A stretch of DNA of 64,000 nucleotides from Mesoflavibacter zeaxanthinifaciens DSM 18436 (GCF_000422365.1 NZ_AULQ01000005.1:62001-126000); one strand, 5' to 3'; counted from the first letter of the stretch, positions 1 through 9,449 are shown. A program made the numbers and translations. The notes: a model not told the origin generated them from the letters alone.

Positions 1-1692
1 GATGTGAAAAACAACAAAGCAAGAAACACGTATTATTTCCTTCCTTTTATATTAGGGTTAATTGGACTATTTTTTCTTTTTAATAAAGACAAAAAATTAT
101 TTTGGGTTATGCTAGTGTTTTTCTTATTTACAGGAATTGCTATTCAAGTCTACACAAACGTAAGACCTTTTGAACCTAGAGAAAGAGATTATTCTGTTGT
201 TGGTAGTTTTTACGTCTTTGCTATTTGGATTGGGTTTGGGGTATATGCCATCTTTGATATGCTAAAAAAATATCTTTCTGGCAAAATCTTAGCCCCAATT
301 ATAACTGTGCTTTGTTTAGCGTTAGTCCCATTAATTATGGCTACTCAAAATTGGGATGATCATGATCGTTCTGACAAGTACACTGCTTTAGCTATGGCTA
401 AAAAATACCTAGATTCTTGTGATGAAAATGGTATTTTATTTTCAATTGGTGATAACGACACCTTTGCTCTATGGTATGCTCAAGAAATTGAAAAATATCG
501 TACCGATGTGCGTGTTGTCAATACAAGTTTATTCCAAACAGATTGGTACATTGATCAAATGAAACGTCAAGCTTATGAAAGCGAGCCAATACCATCTGCT
601 CTTACACATGACAAATACAAACACGGGACAAGAGACTATATAATGAAGCGTTTACGTACTAAAGATACATTAGCTATAAAGGAGTTTATGACCTTTATAA
701 CAAGCGACAATCCAAAAACTAAGCTAAAACACATAATGCAGCAAGAAGGAGATGATGTATCTTCTTATCCAAGTCAATTAATTAACTCAAATTATTTCCC
801 TGCAGAACATGTCCGTATTCCTGTAGACAAAAAAGAAGTAATTAAAAACGGAATTGTTAAAGCTAAAGATAGTGCCTTAATAGAAGATAATCTTTATATA
901 ACAATAGACGATAGTGCTATATATAAAAACAGATTACTAATGTTAGATATTGTAGCAAACAACAATTGGCAACGTCCAATCTACTTTACAGGTGGCGCAT
1001 TTGGAGATGATGATTACATTTGGCTTAAAGATTATCTGCAATTAAACGGAATGGTTTACAAATTAGTACCAATAAAAACTCCTGTATCTAGAGCAAACCC
1101 ATACGATATGGGACGTATTGACACCGATTTTATGTATAATAAAGTCGTAAATTGGGATTGGGGAAATAGTGGCGGAGACATCTATCATGACCCAGAAACA
1201 CGAAAAAACTCGATCACTTACCGCGGTAACTTAGCTCGTTTAATAGAAGCTTTATTAAACGAAAACAAACTAGACAAAGCAGAAGAAATTGCAGATATTG
1301 CTATGGAAAATATGCCTGTTGATAAATACGGATTCTATACACTTTTAGAACCATACATTAGCACATATTATGAGGTAAATAATAAAGAAAAAGCAAGACA
1401 ATTGTTTAAAGAGGTTGCAACAAAATACCAAGAATATTTAAGATACTATGGTAATTTAACGATAGAAAATCAAGAGTATAACTTTACAGAAATCCTAACT
1501 AATATTGAACGTTATAAGGCTTTAGTAGATGTTCTTAGAAGTTACGACAAAGAGTTTGCAGAACAAGAAACAAAAGCTTTTAATAACTACCTTGATTTAT
1601 TTAAACACTTTTACGAAGAAGAACCTACAGCAAAACCAATGTCTGAAGAAGAGTTCTTAAAAGAATTTGATACTGTTTTAAAAGCTGAATAA
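1..1692 (+). CDS. DUF2723 (GT117-like) membrane protein, C-terminal part
   Basis: This is the C-terminal part of a DUF2723 family protein; the frame is open to the window edge, so the GTG at position 4 is probably not the real start. Four membrane segments lie in the first 115 visible residues, followed by about 440 soluble residues. The stretch VRPFEPRERDYSVVGSF and the later IGDNDTFALWYAQ are typical of this Bacteroidota family, which databases also label glycosyltransferase family 117 and relate to protein O-mannosyltransferases. The C-terminal part has helical, TPR-like character. It runs directly into the next gene, whose ATG follows the stop codon without a gap, so the two are probably co-transcribed. 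The family call is firm; the enzymatic role is inferred. Confidence 0.85.
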   Translation, partial: DVKNNKARNTYYFLPFILGLIGLFFLFNKDKKLFWVMLVFFLFTGIAIQVYTNVRPFEPRERDYSVVGSFYVFAIWIGFGVYAIFDMLKKYLSGKILAPIITVLCLALVPLIMATQNWDDHDRSDKYTALAMAKKYLDSCDENGILFSIGDNDTFALWYAQEIEKYRTDVRVVNTSLFQTDWYIDQMKRQAYESEPIPSALTHDKYKHGTRDYIMKRLRTKDTLAIKEFMTFITSDNPKTKLKHIMQQEGDDVSSYPSQLINSNYFPAEHVRIPVDKKEVIKNGIVKAKDSALIEDNLYITIDDSAIYKNRLLMLDIVANNNWQRPIYFTGGAFGDDDYIWLKDYLQLNGMVYKLVPIKTPVSRANPYDMGRIDTDFMYNKVVNWDWGNSGGDIYHDPETRKNSITYRGNLARLIEALLNENKLDKAEEIADIAMENMPVDKYGFYTLLEPYISTYYEVNNKEKARQLFKEVATKYQEYLRYYGNLTIENQEYNFTEILTNIERYKALVDVLRSYDKEFAEQETKAFNNYLDLFKHFYEEEPTAKPMSEEEFLKEFDTVLKAE

Positions 1693-2340
1693 ATGTTAGC
1701 TTTTCCTGTAAAAATTCCAATAATAATTAAACGTCTTTTTCCTAAATACATATGGGAAAAGACGTTTTCTAATAAAACATTATACCTAACCTTTGATGAT
1801 GGTCCAACTCCTGAAATTACAGAATGGACATTAAACACATTAAAACAATTTAATGCAAAAGCAACCTTCTTTTGTATAGGAGACAATGTAAAAAAATACC
1901 CAGAGATACTTCATAAAATAAATCTAGATGGTCACAGTATAGGCAATCATACTTTTAATCATATAAACGGTTGGAGTAATAAAACCAACTCTTATGTCAA
2001 CAACACAGAAAAAGCTCAAAACACTTTAGAAAAAGAGTTAGGTTTACAATATTTTTCAACTAAAAAATTATTTAGACCGCCATACGGAAAGATTAAAAAT
2101 AAGCAAGCTAGACAACTAATTAAAAAAGGCTACCAAATTGTAATGTGGTCTGTAATTAGTTACGACTGGAATATAAATTTAAGCGGTAAGGATTGCTTAA
2201 ACAATGTTTTAAAACATACTAAAGATGGTAATATAATCGTGTTTCACGATAGCATTAAGGCTAAAAAAAATTTACAATACACGTTACCAAAAGTACTAAC
2301 TTATTACTCTGATAGAGGCTACAGTTTCAAAAGTCTTTAA
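1693..2340 (+). CDS. Polysaccharide deacetylase (NodB domain)
   Basis: This is a 215-residue carbohydrate esterase 4 protein. The NodB motifs are all visible: TFDDGP (metal-binding and catalytic Asp), GHSIGNHTFNH (the metal histidines), RPPYGK, the W-S-SYDW stretch and IVFHDS near the C-terminus. Such enzymes remove N-acetyl or O-acetyl groups from peptidoglycan or other polysaccharides. An N-terminal hydrophobic stretch is short and there is no clear signal peptide, so the protein may be cytoplasmic or anchored by its first 20 residues. The gene starts immediately after the DUF2723 stop codon and its own end overlaps the convergent thioredoxin-like gene by 4 nt. Substrate unknown. Confidence 0.88.
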   Translation: MLAFPVKIPIIIKRLFPKYIWEKTFSNKTLYLTFDDGPTPEITEWTLNTLKQFNAKATFFCIGDNVKKYPEILHKINLDGHSIGNHTFNHINGWSNKTNSYVNNTEKAQNTLEKELGLQYFSTKKLFRPPYGKIKNKQARQLIKKGYQIVMWSVISYDWNINLSGKDCLNNVLKHTKDGNIIVFHDSIKAKKNLQYTLPKVLTYYSDRGYSFKSL

Positions 2341-2633
2341 ATAAACTGTTCTACAACATTAATTATAGAGTTTACATCAAACTCTCCAGTTTGCCTCCAT
2401 TTCATCTCTCCATTTTTATAGATAATTAAGGTAGGTAAACCTTTTACTCTTAAAGCCTCAGACAGCTCTTTATTTTTATCCACATCTATCTTAATGACTC
2501 TTGCTTTATCTCCCAATGCAGCTGCTACATCCCTTAAGACCGCATGCATGTTTTTAGATGTTTCATCCCATTCTGTAAAAAAGTCTAAAAGCACAGGAAT
2601 TTCTACATCAATTAATTCTCCAAATTTTGACAT
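2337..2633 (-). CDS. Thioredoxin-fold protein lacking the CxxC site
   Basis: This 98-residue protein has the size and core of a thioredoxin: LLDFFTEW strand, a basic/acidic central region, the GLPTL cis-proline loop and IIYKNGE. Where a thioredoxin has WCGPC this protein reads WDETSKNM, so both redox cysteines are absent and there is no cysteine anywhere in the sequence. It therefore cannot do thiol-disulfide exchange by the classical mechanism; a chaperone-like or protein-binding role is an inference. It lies convergent to the deacetylase with a 4-nt overlap and downstream of the metallophosphoesterase on the same strand (54-bp gap). Confidence 0.8.
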   Translation of the reverse strand: MSKFGELIDVEIPVLLDFFTEWDETSKNMHAVLRDVAAALGDKARVIKIDVDKNKELSEALRVKGLPTLIIYKNGEMKWRQTGEFDVNSIINVVEQFI

Positions 2634-2687
2634 TTGATTAAAGCTTTTGTATTAACGTATCTTTAAAAATAAAACATTTAGTTTAAT

Positions 2688-3914
2688 TTAAGCCTCTTGA
2701 AGTCCTTTTTTAAGCTTAATAACCGTTATTTCTGGCCAAATACCTACTCGACCAGGAAAAGCCAAGTAACCAAATCCTCTATTTACGTTTATTATTTGTT
2801 TGTTTTGTTCATATAAACCAGCCCAATATTTATAACGCCATTTTGCTGGGCTCCATTTTATCCAACCTGGTATTTCTATTCCAAACTGCATACCATGTGT
2901 ATGACCACTTAATGTTAAATGATAGTGTAAAGGATGGGTGACAGCAACTTTTTCCCAGTGTGTTGGGTCATGAGACATTAAAATTTTAAAATCATCTTGA
3001 TTTACACCTTCAGAAGCTTTTTCTAAATCTCCAACTTGTTTAAAACCTGCTCCCCAATTTTCAACACCTATCAAAGCTATTCTTTCTCCGTTCCGTTCTA
3101 AAAATCTATTTTCATTTTTCAACAAATCAAAACCCATTTCTTTTTGAATTTCAAAAAGATACTCTAAGTTTTCTTGCTTAGCAGTTTCGTTTGGCCAGTT
3201 CATGTAATCTCCATAATCATGATTTCCTAAAACTGAAAACACACCATCTTTTGCTGATAATTTTGAAAAAGTGCCTTTCCATTGTTCCATCTCAGAAGCC
3301 TCATTATTAACCAAGTCTCCAGTAAATAATATTACATCAGATTGCTGTTTATTAATTAAATCTATTGCGTATTCTATTTTTTCTTTATTATCAAAGCTTC
3401 CAGAATGTACATCACTAATTTGTGTGATTTGATAACCATCAAAAGCTTCTGGTAAATCTGGATATTCTAAAGTATAAGTTAACACTTTGTAATTATATCT
3501 TCCTTTATAAATTCCATAAAGCATGGATGCAAATGGTATTGCTGCAATACCTAAAGCTATTTGGCTTATAAATTTCCTTCTAGAAGGCAAATAAAAGGTT
3601 TCTTTATCTCCAAACACTTTTTGATATGCTCCGTATAAAATACGGATTACATCTTCTGTAAATAAAAAAGAAATTAGTACTACTTTTAAGGCAATAACAG
3701 TTAGAAAAAAACCTAAAGCATAACTCTTAGCTGGCGTAAGTACACGACCTTGGGTTGGTATTATAAATTGGTAAACTAAGTTTACTAATACCATTATTGT
3801 AAGCGCAAAAAACAAGAAATAAATCCATTTTTTACTTGTTAAAGTCTTTACCGATTGAAAAGCATAAAAATTAAAAATTCCGTATAAAACTATTATTATA
3901 ATCCAGCGTAACAT
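2688..3914 (-). CDS. Membrane metallophosphoesterase
   Basis: This 408-residue protein has about three N-terminal membrane segments (residues 1-100), then SRRKF and another hydrophobic stretch around 113-135, and a C-terminal calcineurin-like phosphoesterase domain. Metal-binding motifs are all present in order: ISDVHSGSF, GDLVNN, LGNHDYGDY, SHDP and SGHTHGMQFG. The twin-arginine-like SRRKF before a hydrophobic helix is reminiscent of YkuE-type enzymes. The layout suggests an exported or periplasm-facing phosphodiesterase held in the inner membrane. Substrate cannot be told from sequence; phospholipid-type substrates are known for some relatives. Confidence 0.88.
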   Translation of the reverse strand: MLRWIIIIVLYGIFNFYAFQSVKTLTSKKWIYFLFFALTIMVLVNLVYQFIIPTQGRVLTPAKSYALGFFLTVIALKVVLISFLFTEDVIRILYGAYQKVFGDKETFYLPSRRKFISQIALGIAAIPFASMLYGIYKGRYNYKVLTYTLEYPDLPEAFDGYQITQISDVHSGSFDNKEKIEYAIDLINKQQSDVILFTGDLVNNEASEMEQWKGTFSKLSAKDGVFSVLGNHDYGDYMNWPNETAKQENLEYLFEIQKEMGFDLLKNENRFLERNGERIALIGVENWGAGFKQVGDLEKASEGVNQDDFKILMSHDPTHWEKVAVTHPLHYHLTLSGHTHGMQFGIEIPGWIKWSPAKWRYKYWAGLYEQNKQIINVNRGFGYLAFPGRVGIWPEITVIKLKKGLQEA

Positions 3915-4057
3915 ATCTATAATTTTAACAAAATTACAGTCTTAAAAATCATATCTACTTTAATTTAAGGGAAGATTAACATTAATTACATTAGTCAAAA
4001 ATCAAATTATTGCTAATAAGGTTTTAAAAAATCTAAGTAAAGCTGAGTTAAGTTTCG

Positions 4058-4065
4058 TAATTTTG
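4058..4065 (+). promoter_or_regulatory. Probable polA -7 promoter box
   Basis: TAATTTTG matches the Bacteroidota -7 consensus TAnnTTTG and lies 57 bp before the preferred polA start. No convincing TTG -33 box stands at the expected 19-bp spacing, so this is a tentative call. Confidence 0.4.
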
Positions 4066-4067
4066 AT

Positions 4068-4097
4068 GTTCTTGTCTGTTCGAGCGCAGTCAAGAAC
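4068..4097 (+). repeat. TCGAGCGCAGTC dispersed repeat in polA leader
   Basis: Inverted arms GTTCTTG (4068-4074) and CAAGAAC (4091-4097) flank TTCGAGCGCAGT, the core of a short repeat scattered in flavobacterial genomes. It lies between the candidate -7 box and the polA start codon, so the polA mRNA leader would carry it. A further copy lies inside polA. Confidence 0.65.
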
Positions 4098-4122
4098 TTT
4101 TTATAAGATTAAAATTCAAAAC

Positions 4123-6984
4123 ATGTCAGAACAAAAACGTCTCTTTTTAGTCGATGCTTACGCGCTTATTTTTCGCGGATATTATGCTTTTATAAAAAAC
4201 CCAAGAATTAACTCTAAAGGTGAAGATACCTCAGCCATTATGGGCTTTATGAACTCACTTTTAGATGTCATCAAACGCGAAAGACCAGACCATTTAGCGG
4301 TATGTTTTGATAAAGGCGGAAGCGTAGATCGTGTAGAAATGTACGAAGCTTACAAAGCCAACCGTGACGAAACACCAGAAGGCATTCGCACTGCAATTCC
4401 TCATATTTGTAAAATTTTGGAAGCTATGCATATCCCAATTATGGTAAAGGAAGGTTTTGAGGCAGATGATGTTATTGGGACACTTTCCCGTCAAGCGGAA
4501 AAAGAAGGTTACAAAACTTATATGGTAACACCAGATAAAGATTTTGCACAATTAGTGACCGAAAATATTTTTATGTATCGCCCAAAATCGTTTGGTGGCG
4601 GATATGAAACTTGGGGAATTCCAGAAGTTCAGAAAAAATTTGAAGTCGAAAGACCAGAACAAGTCATTGACTTTTTAGGAATGATGGGCGACTCTAGTGA
4701 TAATATTCCTGGTTTGCCTGGTGTTGGCGAGAAAACTGCTAAAAAATTCATCAAGCAATTTGGTAGCATGGAAGGACTTTTAGCCAACACAGACCAGCTA
4801 AAAGGTAAGATGAAAGAAAAGGTTGAAGCTAATGCCGAACTAGGTCGACTTTCAAAAGAATTAGCGCGAATTATGCTTGATGTTCCGGTGGAATTCAACG
4901 CGAAAGATTTCGAGTTAGATTATCCAGATATTGAAAAAGTAAAAGAAATTTTTCAAGAACTAGAGTTTAGACGTCTTACAGATAATTTTATTAAAACGTT
5001 TACTTCAGAAAGCGATAATTCAGCTACAACAACTAATCATAATGTCACTTCGAGCTCAGTCGAGAAGTCTCAAACAACAAAAGAAAAAGCATCTGCTGGC
5101 GCAGGACAATTCTCTTTATTTGGTGGCGGAGACGACAGCTCAAATTCTGAAACAAACACAACTTTTACAAGAAATACAGCCGAAAACACAAGTCACTTTT
5201 ACCAAAGTGTTGCAAGCGGAATGGCAACTAAACTGTTTGTAAAAAACTTACTTAATCAGACTTCAGTGTGTTTTGACACGGAAACTACAGGCTTAAATCC
5301 GTTAACTGCAGAATTGGTTGGTATTGCATTTTCTTGGGAAACTGGCAAAGGATTCTACTTACCATTTCCTGAAAATAAAGATGAAGCACAAGAATTAATT
5401 GAAGAATTACGTCCGTTTTTTGAAGCTGAAAACATTCAGAAAATTGGTCAGAATTTAAAATACGACATCAAGGTTTTAGCTAAATATAATATTGAAGTTA
5501 AAGGACCTTTATTCGACACCATGTTAGCGCACTATTTAATTAATCCAGACATGCGTCACAACATGGATGTGCTATCAGAAACGTATTTAAACTACTCGCC
5601 TATTTCCATTGAAACCTTAATTGGTAAAAAAGGTAAAAATCAACTATCAATGCGCGATGTGCCTTTAGACAAACAAACGGAATATGCTGTAGAAGATGCT
5701 GATATTACACTTCAACTTAAAGAACATTTTGAAAAAGAGTTAGGCGAAGCTAATACACAAAAATTATTTGATGAGATTGAAATCCCATTACTACGCGTGT
5801 TAGCCGCAATGGAATTGGAAGGTATTAACCTTGATAAAGACTTTTTAAACAGCTTATCAGAGCAATTAAATAGTGACATTGCTAACTTAGAAAAGAACAT
5901 TTACGAAGCTGCTGGCGAAGAATTCAACATTGCATCACCAAAGCAATTAGGTGTTATTTTATTTGAAAAAATGAAACTGGTAGACAAGCCAAAAAAGACC
6001 AAAACTGGGCAATATTCTACCGCAGAAGACGTCTTGAGTTACTTGGCAAAAGACCACGAAATCATTAAAAATATTCTTGAATTTAGAGGTTTATCCAAAC
6101 TAAAAAGCACCTATGTAGATGCCTTACCGCTTCAAGTTGAAGAAGCTACAGGTCGCGTACATACCGATTATATGCAAACCGTTGCTGCAACTGGTCGTTT
6201 AAGTAGTAATAATCCTAATTTACAAAACATTCCTATTCGTACTGAACGCGGAAGACAAGTACGAAAAGCGTTCGTACCTCGTAGCGAAGACTACACCTTA
6301 TTAGCTGCCGATTATTCTCAAATTGAATTACGTATCATCGCAGCGTTAAGCGAAGAAGAAACCATGATTGAAGCCTTTAAACATGGTGAAGACATTCACG
6401 CGTCAACCGCTTCAAAAGTATTTAATGTTGCTATTGAAGACGTTACCAGAGAACAACGTAGTAATGCGAAAACGGTTAACTTCGGAATTATTTATGGTGT
6501 GTCGGCATTCGGTTTAAGTAACCAAACCGATTTATCACGTAGCGAAGCTAAAGAGTTAATCGATACGTATTATGAAACCTATCCGAAGCTTAAAAACTAC
6601 ATCAGCAAACAAGTCGATTTTGCTCGTGATCATGGTTATGTACAAACGGTTTTAGGCAGGCGTAGATATTTAAAAGATATCAATTCTAGAAATGCGGTTG
6701 TTCGTGGTGCAGCAGAACGAAATGCGGTAAATGCGCCAATTCAAGGTAGTGCTGCTGACATCATCAAACTAGCAATGATAAACATTTACGAAAAATTAGA
6801 AGCTGGTGATTACAAAACCAAAATGCTACTACAAGTACATGATGAATTGGTGTTTGATGTCTATAAACCAGAACTAGATGAGATTTCAAAACTCATTAAA
6901 ACTGAAATGGAAAATGCGTTTAAACTTTCGGTACCATTAGATGTTGAAATTGGTCTTGGCGATAACTGGTTAGAAGCGCATTAA
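4123..6984 (+). CDS. polA: DNA polymerase I
   Basis: This is a 953-residue family A DNA polymerase. A longer frame begins at 4063, but those 20 residues are encoded by a dispersed repeat; MSEQKRLFLVDAYALIFRG at 4123 matches family starts. The 5'-nuclease domain covers about residues 1-300 (FEADDVIG, PDKDF). The 3'-5' exonuclease domain follows near 355-545 with FDTETTGL, NLKYDIK and YAVEDAD intact, so proofreading is likely active. The polymerase domain ends the protein with DYSQIELR (motif A), RSNAKTVNFGIIYG (motif B) and QVHDELVFDV (motif C). The linker at about 303-352 is low-complexity, rich in Ser/Thr, and includes a repeat-derived stretch (5043-5071). The next gene starts 21 bp downstream. 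Confidence 0.97.
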   Translation: MSEQKRLFLVDAYALIFRGYYAFIKNPRINSKGEDTSAIMGFMNSLLDVIKRERPDHLAVCFDKGGSVDRVEMYEAYKANRDETPEGIRTAIPHICKILEAMHIPIMVKEGFEADDVIGTLSRQAEKEGYKTYMVTPDKDFAQLVTENIFMYRPKSFGGGYETWGIPEVQKKFEVERPEQVIDFLGMMGDSSDNIPGLPGVGEKTAKKFIKQFGSMEGLLANTDQLKGKMKEKVEANAELGRLSKELARIMLDVPVEFNAKDFELDYPDIEKVKEIFQELEFRRLTDNFIKTFTSESDNSATTTNHNVTSSSVEKSQTTKEKASAGAGQFSLFGGGDDSSNSETNTTFTRNTAENTSHFYQSVASGMATKLFVKNLLNQTSVCFDTETTGLNPLTAELVGIAFSWETGKGFYLPFPENKDEAQELIEELRPFFEAENIQKIGQNLKYDIKVLAKYNIEVKGPLFDTMLAHYLINPDMRHNMDVLSETYLNYSPISIETLIGKKGKNQLSMRDVPLDKQTEYAVEDADITLQLKEHFEKELGEANTQKLFDEIEIPLLRVLAAMELEGINLDKDFLNSLSEQLNSDIANLEKNIYEAAGEEFNIASPKQLGVILFEKMKLVDKPKKTKTGQYSTAEDVLSYLAKDHEIIKNILEFRGLSKLKSTYVDALPLQVEEATGRVHTDYMQTVAATGRLSSNNPNLQNIPIRTERGRQVRKAFVPRSEDYTLLAADYSQIELRIIAALSEEETMIEAFKHGEDIHASTASKVFNVAIEDVTREQRSNAKTVNFGIIYGVSAFGLSNQTDLSRSEAKELIDTYYETYPKLKNYISKQVDFARDHGYVQTVLGRRRYLKDINSRNAVVRGAAERNAVNAPIQGSAADIIKLAMINIYEKLEAGDYKTKMLLQVHDELVFDVYKPELDEISKLIKTEMENAFKLSVPLDVEIGLGDNWLEAH
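5043..5071 (+). repeat. Dispersed repeat inside polA linker
   Basis: TGTCACTTCGAGCTCAGTCG followed by AGAAGTCTC is a near-canonical copy of the flavobacterial TGTCATTTCGAGCGCAGTCG-AGAAATCTC repeat. It is in frame and encodes part of the disordered linker between the 5'-nuclease and exonuclease domains of DNA polymerase I. Confidence 0.7.
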
Positions 6985-7005
6985 ATTTAAAAACTCTATC
7001 GAATT

Positions 7006-7962
7006 TTGAAAATAGACAAATTCGTCATTGCTATTATAATTACCGTGATAGCGGCATACATTTATCCTGATTTGGGTAAAGGTGAAAGTGCTCAAGTTTT
7101 AAATACTTTGAGCAGTATTGGTATATCGCTTATTTTCTTTTTCTACGGACTAAAATTAAGTCCGCAACAAATTAAAATTGGCTTAAAAAACTGGAAACTA
7201 CATGTCTTAATACAAGCGACAACGTTTATTGTTTTTCCTTTAATTGTATTGACCACATACCCTTTAATTACTGAAGACAACAAAGCACTTTGGCTGGCTT
7301 TTATGTTTTTAGCAGCGTTGCCTTCAACAGTATCTTCATCTGTAGTTATGGTATCTATTGCCAAAGGAAATATTCCTGCAGCTATTTTTAACGCGAGTAT
7401 TTCGGGATTAATTGGCGTGATCCTTACACCATTATGGATTGGTCTTTTTATGACCTCTACTGGAACAGATTACAGCTTAATCGAAGTCTATCAAAAATTA
7501 TTATTAGAAATTTTAGCACCAGTTATTTTAGGTTTATTGTTACGACGCTTTTTAGGAGCTTTTGCATTAAAACACAGCAAAAAAATTACACTATTTGATA
7601 AAAGTGTGATTTTGTTGATTATCTACAAAAGCTTTTCTAAATCCTTTTTAGATCGCATTTTTGAAAATTTAAGTCCATTAAAATTACTAGCTGTCTTAGC
7701 TGTTGCTATCTTAATCTTTTGGATAGTATATTTCTTTATAGGTTTTGTTGCAAAACGGTTTCATTTTTCTATTGAAGACCGAATTACAGCACAGTTTTGT
7801 GGCACAAAAAAGTCTTTAGTACACGGTACAGTATTTTCTAAAATACTATTTCAAAACGCTTCATTTTTAGGCATTATTTTATTGCCTATTATGATGTTTC
7901 ATGCGTTTCAAATTGTAGCAATTAGTGTGATTGCTGCAAAGTATGGAAGAAGGGAATTTTAA
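7006..7962 (+). CDS. SBF-like bile acid:sodium symporter family protein
   Basis: This is a 318-residue polytopic protein with about ten hydrophobic segments, of the SBF-like group (YfeH/PF13593 type). Helix-rich stretches such as LPSTVSSSVVMVSIAKGNIPAAIFNAS and FCGTKKSLVHGTVFSKILF fit the two conserved discontinuous-helix regions of the fold. It probably moves an organic anion across the inner membrane with sodium; the substrate is unknown. The frame opens with TTG at 7006, giving MKIDKF; no ATG stands nearby, so TTG is a fair choice. It lies 21 bp behind polA and may be read through from it. Confidence 0.8.
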   Translation: MKIDKFVIAIIITVIAAYIYPDLGKGESAQVLNTLSSIGISLIFFFYGLKLSPQQIKIGLKNWKLHVLIQATTFIVFPLIVLTTYPLITEDNKALWLAFMFLAALPSTVSSSVVMVSIAKGNIPAAIFNASISGLIGVILTPLWIGLFMTSTGTDYSLIEVYQKLLLEILAPVILGLLLRRFLGAFALKHSKKITLFDKSVILLIIYKSFSKSFLDRIFENLSPLKLLAVLAVAILIFWIVYFFIGFVAKRFHFSIEDRITAQFCGTKKSLVHGTVFSKILFQNASFLGIILLPIMMFHAFQIVAISVIAAKYGRREF

Positions 7963-8021
7963 AAGTAATATTACAGAAATATCTTTTTTATTTTACTGGT
8001 TAAAATAGTAATAAGTATAAT

Positions 8022-9449
8022 CTACAATATGTCTTTAATATTTAATTTTAATTCATTTACACTTAAGTCAGAGTAAGTATCCTGATGATTTAAAATTTCA
8101 TTAAAGTTTTTGGCAATGTAATCAACAAATCTAAATTCAATATTCTTCTCTGACACCTTAATAGATTGATATGAATCTAATCTAAAATAATTAGCTTTTA
8201 GACTATCTACATCATTTGGTAAAAAATGTACTGATAACATTGAAAAAAGTTGATCTCTATCAAATCCAAGGTAACTACCAAAACCTAAATCACTATACCC
8301 TTTTTTTAGTAAACTTGAAATATTTACCTTTTGCATCTCAATGTTACCACCATATATAGCTTTATAGTAATTTATCTCCTTCTTTTTAAGATCAAGTAAA
8401 TCTTCAAATCTTTGAGGATAAAATTCATGTAATATAATAAAATAAATACTTAAGACTGTTTCAAAATAATTACCTTCTTTAAATGTAATTATATTGGGCA
8501 TATTAATTTTCAAGTTGTTGTCTTCCTTCATAACTTTTAAAATGGAGTATTTATTTAAAAGCTTTTTTACCCTTCTAGGATTGGTGAATTTTAATGCAGA
8601 TAAAAACTCAGATATTAAATCAATTAAATTCTTATTAAATTTTTTAATTTCTATGTTATCAAAATAGTGACTAACTAGCTTCAAAAGATTATTATGTTCA
8701 GGCATAGTGAATGATATATCAATTATTTTTTCTAAATATTCATCCGCTTTTACTACTTCTCTATATTTTGTTTTGACTGCTTCCCTTACTGCTTTTTTAT
8801 CAACTCCACAGAAAAAAATAGTTTTTACTCCATAAGTGAAAAACAATTTTAACGCAGATAAAAGGTTCAAAACGTTTTCTGGTTCACATCTATCTAAATC
8901 ATCAATAAAAACAATATTAAACTTTGGTTTGTCTCCACTTGTAATTTGTTCTTCCCATTTAACAAACTCTTCATTAAACTTCTTTTTTAATTGATAAAAA
9001 GTCTCTTTTGGTTCTTCTTCCAAGGTTTCAACTAATTTACTACCATCTATACTTAATCCAGGAATAGATATTTTTAGTGACTTAGAAAATCCTTTAAATA
9101 ATTTTGCAGCGACTTCAACTATTTCTCCTAATGCTTCATCCGTAGAATCAGAGGTTTCATAACTTAAATATTCAAGTAAAGACAATGATAGATTATCATC
9201 ACTTTCATATTGCCAAGCTTCAAAAAAGAACGTATTAAAATCATCTTTCAGTTCTTTTTCAAGGTATTTCATCAAGGTACTTTTACCACTTCCCCATTCT
9301 CCGTATAACGAGAACATTTTTATTTTAGAAAATTGTTCTTTATTAGATTGTAAAAAAGTCTTTATTATTTCACCTTTATCAATTATTCTTAAATAATCGT
9401 TTTCAGGTGTTAAATCTTCTATTGGAAGGTTTGGAAGTAATTTTGACAT
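8022..9449 (-). CDS. KAP-family P-loop NTPase
   Basis: This 475-residue protein has Walker A GEWGSGKST at residues 50-58, the KAP signature FFFEAWQY at 75-82, and Walker B FNIVFIDDLDRCEP at 177-190. No clear membrane helices are inserted between the Walker motifs, unlike many KAP proteins. After about residue 300 no known domain is recognised. KAP NTPases organise membrane protein complexes in animals and occur in phage-exclusion systems such as PifA in bacteria. The gene stands alone, convergent to the SBF-like gene and 62 bp from YgiQ, with visibly AT-richer coding sequence than its neighbours, which suggests acquisition. A defence role is inference only. Confidence 0.85.
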   Translation of the reverse strand: MSKLLPNLPIEDLTPENDYLRIIDKGEIIKTFLQSNKEQFSKIKMFSLYGEWGSGKSTLMKYLEKELKDDFNTFFFEAWQYESDDNLSLSLLEYLSYETSDSTDEALGEIVEVAAKLFKGFSKSLKISIPGLSIDGSKLVETLEEEPKETFYQLKKKFNEEFVKWEEQITSGDKPKFNIVFIDDLDRCEPENVLNLLSALKLFFTYGVKTIFFCGVDKKAVREAVKTKYREVVKADEYLEKIIDISFTMPEHNNLLKLVSHYFDNIEIKKFNKNLIDLISEFLSALKFTNPRRVKKLLNKYSILKVMKEDNNLKINMPNIITFKEGNYFETVLSIYFIILHEFYPQRFEDLLDLKKKEINYYKAIYGGNIEMQKVNISSLLKKGYSDLGFGSYLGFDRDQLFSMLSVHFLPNDVDSLKANYFRLDSYQSIKVSEKNIEFRFVDYIAKNFNEILNHQDTYSDLSVNELKLNIKDIL

